Positions 20,671 to 29,268 of a stretch of 64,000 nucleotides of DNA are shown here, in pieces. The stretch is taken from the NCBI GenBank assembly GCA_050485905.1, contig JBJHCH010000002.1, positions 9,803-73,802 on the forward strand, written 5' to 3'. The translations under genes and the position numbers were made by a program. The notes below the pieces were generated by a model that saw only the letters and a list, made by a program, of their open reading frames with translations, did no database searches and had not been told where the DNA came from. Origin of the DNA: JAWLCA01 sp050485905 (GTDB taxonomy: Bacteria; Pseudomonadota; Alphaproteobacteria; Rhodobacterales; Rhodobacteraceae). How positions within the stretch are numbered: the stretch's first letter is position 1; every line of letters starts with the position of its first letter.

Positions 20671-20878
20671 CGCGTCCTCCATGCGTGATCCGATCTTGCA
20701 GGATATGGCGGCGGTGCCGGGGCTCGGCAAGGGATCCGCTGGTGCACCGCGCGCGGCACATAATGGCCGGCTGGTTGGAGCCGTACGATCGGGCAGTGGA
20801 ATCGCAGGCTATTCCAGCAGCGGCGCGGCGCCCGGCGGCGGGAGCGTCGAGGCTATCCGGCTGCCTGAGCCAAGGACA

Positions 20879-21219
20879 TCAAAGCTGCTCGACGGTCGCA
20901 AGTTCTGCGTTGAAGGCCAGGTGGTGCGCAATCCGTTCCAGCCCCGGCTTCGGTGACTCGTAGGACCAGACCGCATCCGGGATCGGGCCGCTGTTTGCCA
21001 CGATGCCGAAATAGCGCGCTTCGCCCTTGTACGGGCAGGTGGTGCGGGTTGCTGAGGGTTCCAGAAACGCCATGGCGACATCCTCGCGCGGGATGTAGAT
21101 GACCGGCGGGTAGCTGCCCTCGGTCAGTTCCAGCGCGTTGCGGCTTCGCCAATAACCGCGTCCCCGGCGCGCACGACCCATGTGCCTTCCGCCCGGCGTA
21201 TCCTGATGTGGTCGGCCAT
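20879..21219 (-). pseudogene. DUF427 domain protein, broken by a single-base frameshift
   Basis: The reading starts at the ATG at 21219 (MADHIRIRRAEGTWVVRAGD, then AVIGE) and after about 25 codons continues in another frame as SRNALELTEGSYPPVIYIPR and onward to EQL at 20882. Joining the two gives a complete DUF427 protein of about 113 residues, including the family motif TTCPYKGEARYFGI. The break is at about 21145-21146, where GGCGAAGCC is found but GGCGAAAGCC would restore the frame, so one A (T on the plus strand) seems lost. It could be a sequencing error or a real inactivating mutation. Without correction the first frame stops after 31 codons. DUF427 proteins have no firmly assigned function. 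Confidence 0.82.
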
Positions 21220-21290
21220 GTTCTGTCCCCTTTTGTTCGCACCGGATCGATGGCCCGGCCATATGTAGATTCGCGACGCCGCTCTCGGCG

Positions 21291-23093
21291 TCAGATCGGC
21301 GCGCACGCTTGCGCCAGCCAGCCGCGCGCCTCTTCCGAAACCAACTCGGTGAGGCGGTCCCTGACTTCCGCGTGATAGTCATTCAGCCAATCTCGCTCTT
21401 CCTGCGACAGGCACTCCGCGTCGATCAACCGGCGGTCGACAGGCACCCATGTCAGCGTCTCGAACGAAAGCATGGCGCGCTTGTCGCTATCGGCCAGTGC
21501 CGGCGCCTCCTGGACTACGACCAGATTTTCGATCCGGATGCCGAACTGGCCTTCGCGGTAGTATCCGGGTTCGTTCGACAGGATCATCCCAGGTTCAAGC
21601 ACGACTTCGGACGCACGCGATATCCGCTGCGGCCCTTCATGCACCGACAGGGCCGCACCTACGCCGTGGCCGGTGCCGTGGTCGTAGTCCTGCCCTGCAA
21701 GCCACAGGTGATAGCGCGCCAGCGGGTCCAGATCGCGGCCCGTGCAGCCCTGCGGCCAGCGCGCGCGGGAAATCGCAATCATGCCGCGTAATACCCGCGT
21801 GAAGGCGGCGCGCATGGCGCCATCCGGGGCACCGATGGCGATGGTGCGGGTCACGTCGGTGGTGCCGTCGGCATACTGCCCGCCGCTGTCGATCAGCAGC
21901 AGCCCGCCCGCGGTGATCGGACGGTTGGTCGCTTCGGTCACACGGTAATGGACGATGGCGGCGTTCGGACCCATGCCGCAGATCGTGTCGAAGCTGATGT
22001 CCAGCAGCGCCGGGTCAGCCGCGCGGAAGCCTTCAAGCGCACGCACGACGTCAATCTCGGTCAGATCGCCGGGCGCCGTGCGGTCGAGCCAGGCAAGGAA
22101 CTCAACCATCGCCGCGCCGTCGCGCAGATGGGCGGCCCGGCTGCCATCCAGTTCGGCACGGTTCTTGCGCGCCTTGGGCAGGATGCAGGGATCCTGTCCC
22201 CAGGCAAGGTCGATCCCCGCCTCGGCCAACTGCTCGGCCACCCAGACGGGCGCCGTCGCGCGATCCACGCGAACCGGCCCCGACAAGGTGCGTAGCGCAG
22301 GCTCAAGGGCCGCGACCGGGCGCAGAGTCACCCCTTCGTCGAGGTGCGCCCGCGACGCCTCGGTCAGCTTACCCTCGTCAATGAACAGGGTCAGACGCGC
22401 ATCGTCATGCAGCAGGCTGAAGGCGTGGATTACCGGATTGCGCGGCACGTCCGACCCGCGCAGGTTGGTCAGCCAGGAGATCGAGTCCGGCAGGGTCAGC
22501 ACGGCGGCGCGCTGGCCGCACTGGCGCAGTGTCTCGGCAAGGCGCGCGCGCTTGTCGGACGCGGCCTCGCCGGCCAGCGCCAGCGGGTGCGGCCTGACGG
22601 CCCCGCGTGGAGGTGACGGCTGATCGGGCCAGATCCGGTCAATGGGGTTCTTCACGGAAGACAGGGTAACGCCGCTGTCCTTCAACGCGACGCGCAGCTT
22701 CTCGATTTCGTCGGTGGTGTGCAGCCAAGGGTCGAACCCGATCACGCCGCCGTTCGGTAACTGCTCTCGCAGCCAATCGCCGGGCTTGACCTCGGGCCAG
22801 TCAACCGGCGTGAAGTGCCCGGCTGCGATCTGCGCGCGGACCTGAACGCGGTAGCGGCCGTCGACGAACAGCCCGGCCGTGTGTGGCAGAACGATGCAGA
22901 ACCCGGCGGAGCCAGTAAATCCGGTCAGCCAGGCCAGCCGGTCGTCGTGCGGCGCGACATACTCGCCCTGATGCGCATCGGCGCGGGGCACCATGAAGCC
23001 GGTCAACCGTTCCGCGGCAATAACCTCGCGCAAGGCCGCAAGGCGCGGCGGGCCATCCTCGGGCCGTGTGGTGGCGGTGAATCCCTGATACAT
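21291..23093 (-). CDS. Aminopeptidase P family protein (Xaa-Pro aminopeptidase, M24B)
   Basis: A 600-residue cytoplasmic metallopeptidase that removes an N-terminal residue preceding proline. Two creatinase-like N-terminal domains (about 1-310) precede the pita-bread catalytic domain. All five dinuclear metal ligands are in place: Asp402 in LIDSGGQY, Asp413 in GTTDVTRT, His476 in GTGHGVG, Glu508 in SNEPGYY and Glu522 in IRIENL. The length matches the long, eukaryote-like APP form common in alphaproteobacteria. Its start overlaps the cobT stop by one base, so translation is coupled; no functional link with the cobaltochelatase is known to me. Confidence 0.94.
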   Translation of the reverse strand: MYQGFTATTRPEDGPPRLAALREVIAAERLTGFMVPRADAHQGEYVAPHDDRLAWLTGFTGSAGFCIVLPHTAGLFVDGRYRVQVRAQIAAGHFTPVDWPEVKPGDWLREQLPNGGVIGFDPWLHTTDEIEKLRVALKDSGVTLSSVKNPIDRIWPDQPSPPRGAVRPHPLALAGEAASDKRARLAETLRQCGQRAAVLTLPDSISWLTNLRGSDVPRNPVIHAFSLLHDDARLTLFIDEGKLTEASRAHLDEGVTLRPVAALEPALRTLSGPVRVDRATAPVWVAEQLAEAGIDLAWGQDPCILPKARKNRAELDGSRAAHLRDGAAMVEFLAWLDRTAPGDLTEIDVVRALEGFRAADPALLDISFDTICGMGPNAAIVHYRVTEATNRPITAGGLLLIDSGGQYADGTTDVTRTIAIGAPDGAMRAAFTRVLRGMIAISRARWPQGCTGRDLDPLARYHLWLAGQDYDHGTGHGVGAALSVHEGPQRISRASEVVLEPGMILSNEPGYYREGQFGIRIENLVVVQEAPALADSDKRAMLSFETLTWVPVDRRLIDAECLSQEERDWLNDYHAEVRDRLTELVSEEARGWLAQACAPI

Positions 23094-24964
23094 CAGCGCC
23101 GCGCCGAACGGGCCACGCCCAGGAACCGGGCCCGCGCGCGCGGATCCTTGTCGAAAAGTGCCGCCAGTTGTTCCGTCATCGCCCCGGCCAGTTGCTCCAC
23201 ATCGGTGATCGTCACCGCGCGTTCGTAGTACCGTGTCACGTCATGCCCGATGCCGATTGCCAGCAGTTCCACCAGCTTCTTGCGTTCGACCATGGCGATC
23301 ACGTCGCGCAGGTGCTTCTCCAGATAGTTCGCAGGGTTCACGCTAAGCGTCGAGTCGTCCACCGGGGCGCCGTCGGAGATAACCATCAGTATCCTGCGCG
23401 CCTCCGGGCGCTGCATCATCCGGCGGTGGGCCCATTCCAGCGCCTCGCCGTCGATGTTTTCCTTGAGCAGGCCCTCTTTCATCATCAGGCCCAGATTGTC
23501 GCGCACGCGGCGCCACGGCGCATCGGCGCCCTTGTAAATGATGTGGCGCAGGTCGTTCAGTCGGCCGGGTTGCTGCGCGCGGCCCTCTGCCAGCCACCGC
23601 TCACGGCTCTGCCCGCCCTTCCACGCGCGGGTGGTGAAGCCGAGGATTTCGACCTTCACCTGGCAGCGTTCCAGCGTACGCGCCAACACGTCGGCACAGA
23701 TCGCTGCGATGCTGATCGGCCGGCCGCGCATGGAGCCGGAGTTGTCCAGCAGAAGCGTCACCACCGTATCGCGGAACTCGGCATCCTTTTCCTGCTTGAA
23801 CGACAGCGGCGTGGTCGGATTGGCGACTACGCGGGCCAGTCGGCCGGCATCAAGGATGCCTTCCTCCAGATCAAACAGCCAACTGCGGTTTTGTTGCGCC
23901 TGAAGCCGGCGCTGCAGCTTGTTGGCCAGCCGGCTGACCGCGCCTTTCAGGGGGTCGAGTTGTTGGTCGAGATAGGCGCGCAGCCGCTCCAGTTCTGCGG
24001 GATCTGCCAGATCCTCGGCCCTGATCTCCTCGTCGAACTCGGTGCAGAAGACCTCGTAGTTGGGGTCAGCTTCCGAGTGAGGTGACGGAGGAGGGGGCTC
24101 TAGCGGTGCCTCGCCGTCGGGCAGTTCCGTGACTTCGGCGTCTTCCATATCGGCCGAGTCGTCCATCGTGACGTCGGCCTGCGTCTGGTCCTGTTGCGAT
24201 TGGCTCTGGTCCTCAGAGTTTTCCCCATCGTCCGTATCTTCCTGCTCGGTTCCGGCATCCTCGGGATTGTCGTCGGGTTGGTCCTCGGCCTCTTCTTCGC
24301 TGTCATCCTGCTCGCTGTCGGGATCGTCGCCCAACTGGTCGCCGTAGCCCAGATCGGTGATGACCTGCCGCGCGAAGCGGGCAAAGGCCGCCTGATCGTC
24401 CAGCACGGTGTCGAGGCCGGATATCGTGCCGCCAGCCTGCGCCTCGATGAAGTCGCGCCACAGGCCCATCACGTTGTCGGCCGATTTCGGCAGCGGACGC
24501 CCAGTCGCAAGGTGACGGATCAGATAGCCTGCGGCGGTGGCGAGCGGTGCGTCGGCAGCCTGGGTGATCTGGCCATAGCCTCGGCGGTCGGCCTCGAACC
24601 CGATCTTGGCCTCGATGTTGCCGGCGGTGCCCGGCATCGCGCGGGCGCCGACAGCCTCGCAGCGCGCGGTTTCCATCGCCTCGTACAACTCGCGCGCCAT
24701 CTGCCCGGGGGGCGCATAGCGGTTGTGGGTAGCATTATCGTGGTACCTGTGCCGCAGGGCGAGGGCGTCCGCGGTTCCGCGCGCCAGCAGCACCTCGTCG
24801 CGGGTCAACCGGCGGCTGATCTGCGGCAGGCGCATCGCGTCACCCGTCAAACCGGGCGGATCGACCGAATAGCTAACCGTCAACTCACGGTCGTCAGCCA
24901 TCGTGCGCGTGGCCTCTGCCAGCGCCTTCTTGAACGGGTCGGCGGGGTTGTCGGTCTTCTGCAT
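23093..24964 (-). CDS. cobT: Aerobic cobaltochelatase subunit CobT
   Basis: A 623-residue subunit of the CobNST enzyme that inserts cobalt into hydrogenobyrinic acid a,c-diamide in aerobic cobalamin synthesis. The N-terminal helical domain (about 1-205) is followed by a very acidic, low-complexity linker (about 211-300, rich in D, E, Q and S) and a C-terminal von Willebrand factor A domain whose MIDAS motif DNSGS begins at Asp407. CobT forms a ring complex with the AAA+ subunit CobS, encoded 44 bases upstream. The large subunit gene cobN is not in this window. This is the pathway cobT, not nicotinate mononucleotide phosphoribosyltransferase. Confidence 0.95.
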   Translation of the reverse strand: MQKTDNPADPFKKALAEATRTMADDRELTVSYSVDPPGLTGDAMRLPQISRRLTRDEVLLARGTADALALRHRYHDNATHNRYAPPGQMARELYEAMETARCEAVGARAMPGTAGNIEAKIGFEADRRGYGQITQAADAPLATAAGYLIRHLATGRPLPKSADNVMGLWRDFIEAQAGGTISGLDTVLDDQAAFARFARQVITDLGYGDQLGDDPDSEQDDSEEEAEDQPDDNPEDAGTEQEDTDDGENSEDQSQSQQDQTQADVTMDDSADMEDAEVTELPDGEAPLEPPPPSPHSEADPNYEVFCTEFDEEIRAEDLADPAELERLRAYLDQQLDPLKGAVSRLANKLQRRLQAQQNRSWLFDLEEGILDAGRLARVVANPTTPLSFKQEKDAEFRDTVVTLLLDNSGSMRGRPISIAAICADVLARTLERCQVKVEILGFTTRAWKGGQSRERWLAEGRAQQPGRLNDLRHIIYKGADAPWRRVRDNLGLMMKEGLLKENIDGEALEWAHRRMMQRPEARRILMVISDGAPVDDSTLSVNPANYLEKHLRDVIAMVERKKLVELLAIGIGHDVTRYYERAVTITDVEQLAGAMTEQLAALFDKDPRARARFLGVARSARR

Positions 24965-25008
24965 CTTATCACCGACAGCGGGACTGGGTTGCGGACAAGA
25001 CTATAGCG

Positions 25009-25995
25009 TCAGCCAAGGCTGAGCGACACGGCACTTTCCGGCAGTTCCTCGGCAAAGCAGCGCTGGTAGAACTCTGCCACGGTCTGCCGCTCCAGCTCAT
25101 CGCACTTGTTGAGGAACGTCAGGCGGAAGGCATAGCCGACATTGCGGAAGATCCGCGCATTCTCGGCCCAGGCGATCACCGTGCGCGGCGACATCACCGT
25201 GGACAGATCGCCATTCATGAAGGCGGTGCGGGTCAGATCCGCCACCGTCACCATCTGCCCGATCGTCTTGCGCCCGGCCGCCGTGTTGTAGTGCGGGTTC
25301 TTGGACAGCACGATCGCCGACTCGGCGTCGTGAGACAGGTAGTTCAGCGTCGCCACAAGGCTCCAGCGGTCCATCTGGCCCTGGTTGATCTGCTGCGTGC
25401 CGTGATAAAGTCCGGTCGTATCGCCAAGGCCTACGGTGTTCGCCGTAGCGAAAAGGCGAAAGCTGGGGTGCGGCGTGATGATCTCGTTCTGGTCCAGCAG
25501 GGTGAGCTTTCCGTCGGTCTCCAGCACCCGCTGGATCACGAACATCACGTCCGCGCGGCCGGCATCGTACTCGTCAAAGACGATCGCACAGGGATTGCGC
25601 AGCGCCCAAGGCAGGATGCCTTCCTGGAACACTGTCACCTGCTTGCCGTCGACCAGTTTGATGGCGTCCTTGCCGATCAGGTCGATCCGGCTGATGTGGC
25701 TGTCGAGGTTCACGCGAACGCAGGGCCAGTTCAACCGCGCCGCCACCTGTTCGATATGGGTGGATTTGCCAGTGCCGTGATAGCCTTGGATCATCACCCG
25801 GCGGTTGTAGGTGAACCCGGCAAGGATGGCGAGCGTGGTGTCGGGATCGAACTTGTAGGTGCTGTCCATGTCGGGCACGCGTTCCGAGCGATCCTCGAAG
25901 CCCTTCACAACCATGTCGCTGTCGATGCCGAAGACCTCGCGCACCGAGATTTCTTCGGTCGGCTTCACCCCACGATCCATAAGTCCATCCGCCAT
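25009..25995 (-). CDS. cobS: Aerobic cobaltochelatase subunit CobS
   Basis: A 328-residue AAA+ ATPase of the MoxR-like class that drives cobalt insertion with CobT and CobN. Walker A GYHGTGKST is at 71-79, Walker B is in CAIVFDEYDAG, the sensor region reads RLFATANTVGLGDTTGLYHG, and the arginine-rich VMSPRTVIAWAENARIF follows. The N-terminal segment ISVREVFGIDSDMVVKGFEDR is typical of CobS. The ATG at 25995 is used; one at 25980 is also possible. It is the first gene of a likely cobS-cobT-pepP unit. This is the chelatase subunit and not the adenosylcobinamide-phosphate synthase that shares the symbol. Confidence 0.95.
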   Translation of the reverse strand: MADGLMDRGVKPTEEISVREVFGIDSDMVVKGFEDRSERVPDMDSTYKFDPDTTLAILAGFTYNRRVMIQGYHGTGKSTHIEQVAARLNWPCVRVNLDSHISRIDLIGKDAIKLVDGKQVTVFQEGILPWALRNPCAIVFDEYDAGRADVMFVIQRVLETDGKLTLLDQNEIITPHPSFRLFATANTVGLGDTTGLYHGTQQINQGQMDRWSLVATLNYLSHDAESAIVLSKNPHYNTAAGRKTIGQMVTVADLTRTAFMNGDLSTVMSPRTVIAWAENARIFRNVGYAFRLTFLNKCDELERQTVAEFYQRCFAEELPESAVSLSLG

Positions 25996-26137
25996 TCAAC
26001 GCCCCATTCTGCCGCCGCAGGTGTGGATCATTCCGACCAGAGAGGCAAGGCCCGCGTGGGCGCTTTCAGAATCACGGCGAGGTAGGTAATCGGGGCCTTC
26101 GACAGGCGCGACAGCAGCGTGGCTGCGCCGTGCGGCC

Positions 26138-26225
26138 GGAAGGGTGGCAGAGTGGTCGATTGCACCGGTCTTGAAAACCGGCGATGGGCAACCATCCGTG
26201 GGTTCGAATCCCACCCCTTCCGCCA
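26138..26225 (+). tRNA. tRNA-Ser (anticodon UGA)
   Basis: Acceptor stem GGAAGGG pairs with CCCTTCC and is followed by discriminator G and an encoded CCA. The D arm begins TGGCAGAGTGGTCGAT. The anticodon stem ACCGG/CCGGT closes the loop CTTGAAA with anticodon TGA at 26172-26174. A long variable arm (about CGATGGGCAACCATCCG) marks a class II serine tRNA, and the T arm contains GGTTCGAATCC. It reads UCA and other UCN serine codons. Confidence 0.97.
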
Positions 26226-26292
26226 CTCACTCAACAGACTTCTCTGGTTTTCATAGTCCACTGAGTGCGGCAAACGCCCTTCGGATCAGAGG

Positions 26293-27864
26293 CTATCGCG
26301 GAGTCAGCCGGATGATGCGTCCCTCGTCCGGCCCTAGTGGTCCGCGCAGATTTTCATCGGTATTGGCGGTGGACAGCAGCACCTCACCCTTCCATGGGCA
26401 TGGTTTCGATCGTTGTGTCAGGTTCAGCGCGACAACCAGTCGCTGGCCTAGATGGCTGCGCTCATAGGCCAGAACGCCGTCCCTCGCGCGCAGGGTCTTG
26501 TAGCTGCCCAGGCTGAGCGCCGGTTCGGCACGGCGCAACGCCAGTAGCTGGCGATAGAGCGTCAACATGGAGCCGGGCGTGCCATCCTGCTCGGCGATAC
26601 TGAGCCCCGGCCGCGCGTCTATCGGCAACCATGGGGTGCCGCTGGTGAAGCCCGCACCGGAGCCGGGTTGCCACGGGATCGGCGTGCGTACCTGATCGCG
26701 GCCCAGTCCCAGGCCGGGCACGTTCTTTTCCCAGGGATCGGCCACCATCTCGGACGGAATGGCCACATTCTCCATGCCGATCTCTTCGCCCTGATAGATT
26801 GTGGGCGTGCCGCGCAGGGTCAGCAGCAGCATCGCGGCGACGCGCGCCTGCGCCGGGCCGATCCGGCTGGCAAGGCGCGGACGGTCGTGGTTGCCGATGA
26901 CCCAGTTCGGCCAGGCACCGCGGGGCAGGGCGGCTTCGTAGGCGTCGATCATCCGGCCCAGCCTTGCGGCGTTCCAGGGCGCACCCAGCAGCAGGAAGTT
27001 GAACGGCAACTGAAATCCATTCAGACCCTTGCCGTAGTAGGCGATGAACTCCTCCAGCGTCCCATAGGCTTCGCCCACGAGCAGCTTTTCTTCGGTATAT
27101 TCGCGTGCAACGGCGCGCATCGTCTCGACATAGGTGGCGATCTCGGGCTGATGCTTGGTATAGGTTCCCAGCAGGCTGCGCGCCGGCCCGTCCTGCGGCT
27201 TCCATTTCGGGTTCGGCGGATTGTCTCGCCGTGCTGCGTCAGTGATCATGTTCTCGACTGCATCGACGCGGAAGCCGTCCACCCCGCGGTCGAACCAGAA
27301 CCGCAGCACGTCCAGCATCGCTGCGCGAACATCCGGATTCCGCCAGTTGAGCGCCGGTTGTTCGGGTAGGAAAATATTCAGGTAGTACTGCCCTGTCTTC
27401 GCGTCAAAGGTCCATGCGGGGCCGGCAAATTCGCTGATCCAGTTGTTCGGCGGGCCGCCATCGGACGCCGGATCGGCCCAGACATACCAGTCGCGTCGCG
27501 GATCGTCTCGGCTTGCACGGGAGTCCGCGAACCATGGATGCTGGTCCGACGTATGGCTGGGCACGAAATCCAGTAACACCCGCAGGCCGCGTTCGTGAGC
27601 CGCGGCCAACAGCCGGTCGAAATCAGCCAGCGTGCCGAACAGCGGGTCGATGTCGCAGTAGTCGCTGACATCGTAGCCGAAGTCCTTCATCGGAGAGGGG
27701 AAGATCGGTGAAATCCAGATCGCGTCCACGCCGAGCGTCGCCAGATGATCGAGCCGTTGCTCGATCCCGCGCAGATCGCCCACGCCGTCGCCGTCACTAT
27801 CCTGAAACGACCGGGGATAGATCTGGTAGATCACCCCTGCCTTCCACCACTCTGTCGCTGCCAC
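26293..27864 (-). CDS. GH13 alpha-glucosidase (oligo-1,6-glucosidase type)
   Basis: A 523-residue cytoplasmic glycoside hydrolase of family 13 that splits terminal alpha-glucosidic bonds in small saccharides such as sucrose, maltose, trehalose or isomalto-oligosaccharides. The (beta/alpha)8 barrel begins WWKAGVIYQIYPRSFQDSDG. Catalytic residues are visible: nucleophile Asp201 in GFRVDAVEN, acid/base Glu265 in LLVGEAYG, and Asp327 in GNHDRPR. VDAIWISPIFPSPMKDFGYDVS is characteristic of the AglA/oligo-glucosidase group. No signal peptide is present. No sugar transporter adjoins it, so it looks like a single-gene unit; substrate choice is open. Confidence 0.93.
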   Translation of the reverse strand: MAATEWWKAGVIYQIYPRSFQDSDGDGVGDLRGIEQRLDHLATLGVDAIWISPIFPSPMKDFGYDVSDYCDIDPLFGTLADFDRLLAAAHERGLRVLLDFVPSHTSDQHPWFADSRASRDDPRRDWYVWADPASDGGPPNNWISEFAGPAWTFDAKTGQYYLNIFLPEQPALNWRNPDVRAAMLDVLRFWFDRGVDGFRVDAVENMITDAARRDNPPNPKWKPQDGPARSLLGTYTKHQPEIATYVETMRAVAREYTEEKLLVGEAYGTLEEFIAYYGKGLNGFQLPFNFLLLGAPWNAARLGRMIDAYEAALPRGAWPNWVIGNHDRPRLASRIGPAQARVAAMLLLTLRGTPTIYQGEEIGMENVAIPSEMVADPWEKNVPGLGLGRDQVRTPIPWQPGSGAGFTSGTPWLPIDARPGLSIAEQDGTPGSMLTLYRQLLALRRAEPALSLGSYKTLRARDGVLAYERSHLGQRLVVALNLTQRSKPCPWKGEVLLSTANTDENLRGPLGPDEGRIIRLTPR

Positions 27865-27933
27865 CCGCCTGCTCCGTTCTGCCCGCTAGCTTGCGCCCAC
27901 GTTAGCGCTATCGGGCAGGGGTCGCAAACGGCG

Positions 27934-29265
27934 TCAGAGAACGACGTCGAAATAGAGCGGCGTCTCGGTCACCATGCCTTTGGTCGCGGGCGGTGCGGCG
28001 GTGTCGGACTGCAGCACGCGACCGCCGGTCCGCGCGTCGAGTTCCTCGACGAGCCGATCCAGCGGGATGCGGGTCCAACGGCGGCGCATCGCGGTTTCCT
28101 TCTCAACGGGGATCAGTGCCACCTGCAAGTCACGCATCTGGAACAGGCCCTTCTCATGCAGCGTGGCATTGTGGCTGCCGTGATGGCCGGCCTTGTAAAG
28201 GACAGTTCGTTCCAGCAGATCTGGCCCCTTGCGCCCGTCTTCCAGCGACAGATCCTGCCACGACAGCCAGTTGCCGACCTGTGCATCGCCAGCGAACAGC
28301 AGCACGGCGCCGTCCGCCAGTTCGATCGCCAAGACGAGGCTGGAGTTGTTGGTGTCGCTGTCGATCCGCAGCGCGAGTTCCGCGGCACCTTCCAGCCAGG
28401 CCATGTCAATGCGCCGCCAGCTTTCGGCGGGCGCGTCCAGCCGGTCGCGGAAGAACGGCATCGCGCGCGCCAGCGTCATCGGGATGCGCCATCGCGGGGC
28501 AAACGGGGCTTCAGGGTCGTCCTCCGACAAGCATTGCGCCAGTTCGTCCGGGTCCACGCCATCAAGGGCGAAGTGGAAGGTTTCGGGATTTGCCGACGAC
28601 GGGTTGGAGCGTAGAAGAAGTGCCTCATCCCGCGGCGGACCGAGGACGTGGACGCGGGCGCCGGTTTCGGCGAAATCAAGCGTGGTGCCGGGTTCCAGAT
28701 AGCGCGGTCCGCTGTCGCCTGCGTAGCCGCGCGCGCGCTCCAGCGCATCGCGGGTGGTCCGCCCGGCCGAGCCGAAGAAGGACAGGACAGCCGCCAGCGG
28801 CTCCGCCTCGGGCGCGCCGGCAAGGCCAAGCTGTGCCTGTGCCAGCCCCAGCATGCGCAGCGCCCGGTCGCGCGCGCGCTCCAGCTTCTGGGCCTGTTCG
28901 TCCCCGGGGTTTTCGGCCCAGCTCATCCAGACCGCTCCAAACTCGATCTTCGACAGCGCCTCGTGCGCCTGTACGAAGCCCGACACATGGTCCCAATGCT
29001 CATGCGTCACGGCCAGCACGTCCACGCGCCCGCCCGTCACCGCGGCGATATCCTCGGCCACCTCGGTCATCCGTGCGGCCTGATCGGGCGTGCCCAGCAG
29101 CAGGCCGAAGTCGATCATCAGATGTGCCTCGTCGCCGTCGGCGCCGCGCGGGACGCTGACAAGGAAACAGTCGCCGAAGCCGTGGCGATACATCCGCACC
29201 CGCACACGGCGGGGCGGCGGGGCAGCGCGGCTCTTGCGAACGGACTTCTTCTTGCCCTTGGCCAT
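27934..29265 (-). CDS. ComEC-like metallo-beta-lactamase-fold hydrolase paired with a dual protease
   Basis: A 443-residue protein with no membrane segment or signal peptide. A basic N-terminus (residues 1-23) precedes an MBL fold of the ComEC/Rec2 type: GDCFLV at 31-36, the metal motif THEHWDH with His88, His90, Asp92 and His93, then NNSSLVLAIELADGAVLLFAGD with Asp327, and KAGHHGSHN at 359-367. ComEC-type MBL domains commonly act on nucleic acids or their phosphodiesters, but here no channel domain is present. A long insertion (about 100-300) separates the two halves. Its ATG lies three bases past the stop of the S8/M4 protease gene, so the two are co-translated. Function is unknown; nuclease or phosphodiesterase activity is inference. 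Confidence 0.85.
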   Translation of the reverse strand: MAKGKKKSVRKSRAAPPPRRVRVRMYRHGFGDCFLVSVPRGADGDEAHLMIDFGLLLGTPDQAARMTEVAEDIAAVTGGRVDVLAVTHEHWDHVSGFVQAHEALSKIEFGAVWMSWAENPGDEQAQKLERARDRALRMLGLAQAQLGLAGAPEAEPLAAVLSFFGSAGRTTRDALERARGYAGDSGPRYLEPGTTLDFAETGARVHVLGPPRDEALLLRSNPSSANPETFHFALDGVDPDELAQCLSEDDPEAPFAPRWRIPMTLARAMPFFRDRLDAPAESWRRIDMAWLEGAAELALRIDSDTNNSSLVLAIELADGAVLLFAGDAQVGNWLSWQDLSLEDGRKGPDLLERTVLYKAGHHGSHNATLHEKGLFQMRDLQVALIPVEKETAMRRRWTRIPLDRLVEELDARTGGRVLQSDTAAPPATKGMVTETPLYFDVVL

Positions 29266-29268
29266 GGC

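Noticed and set aside
24129..24384. Low-complexity acidic stretch as a tandem repeat
   Set aside because: It is the acidic linker of CobT, normal for the family, with no exact repeat unit.
23093..25995. CobS (MoxR-like AAA+) and CobT (vWA) as a possible defence or conflict pair
   Set aside because: Both match the aerobic cobaltochelatase subunits in length, motifs and gene order.
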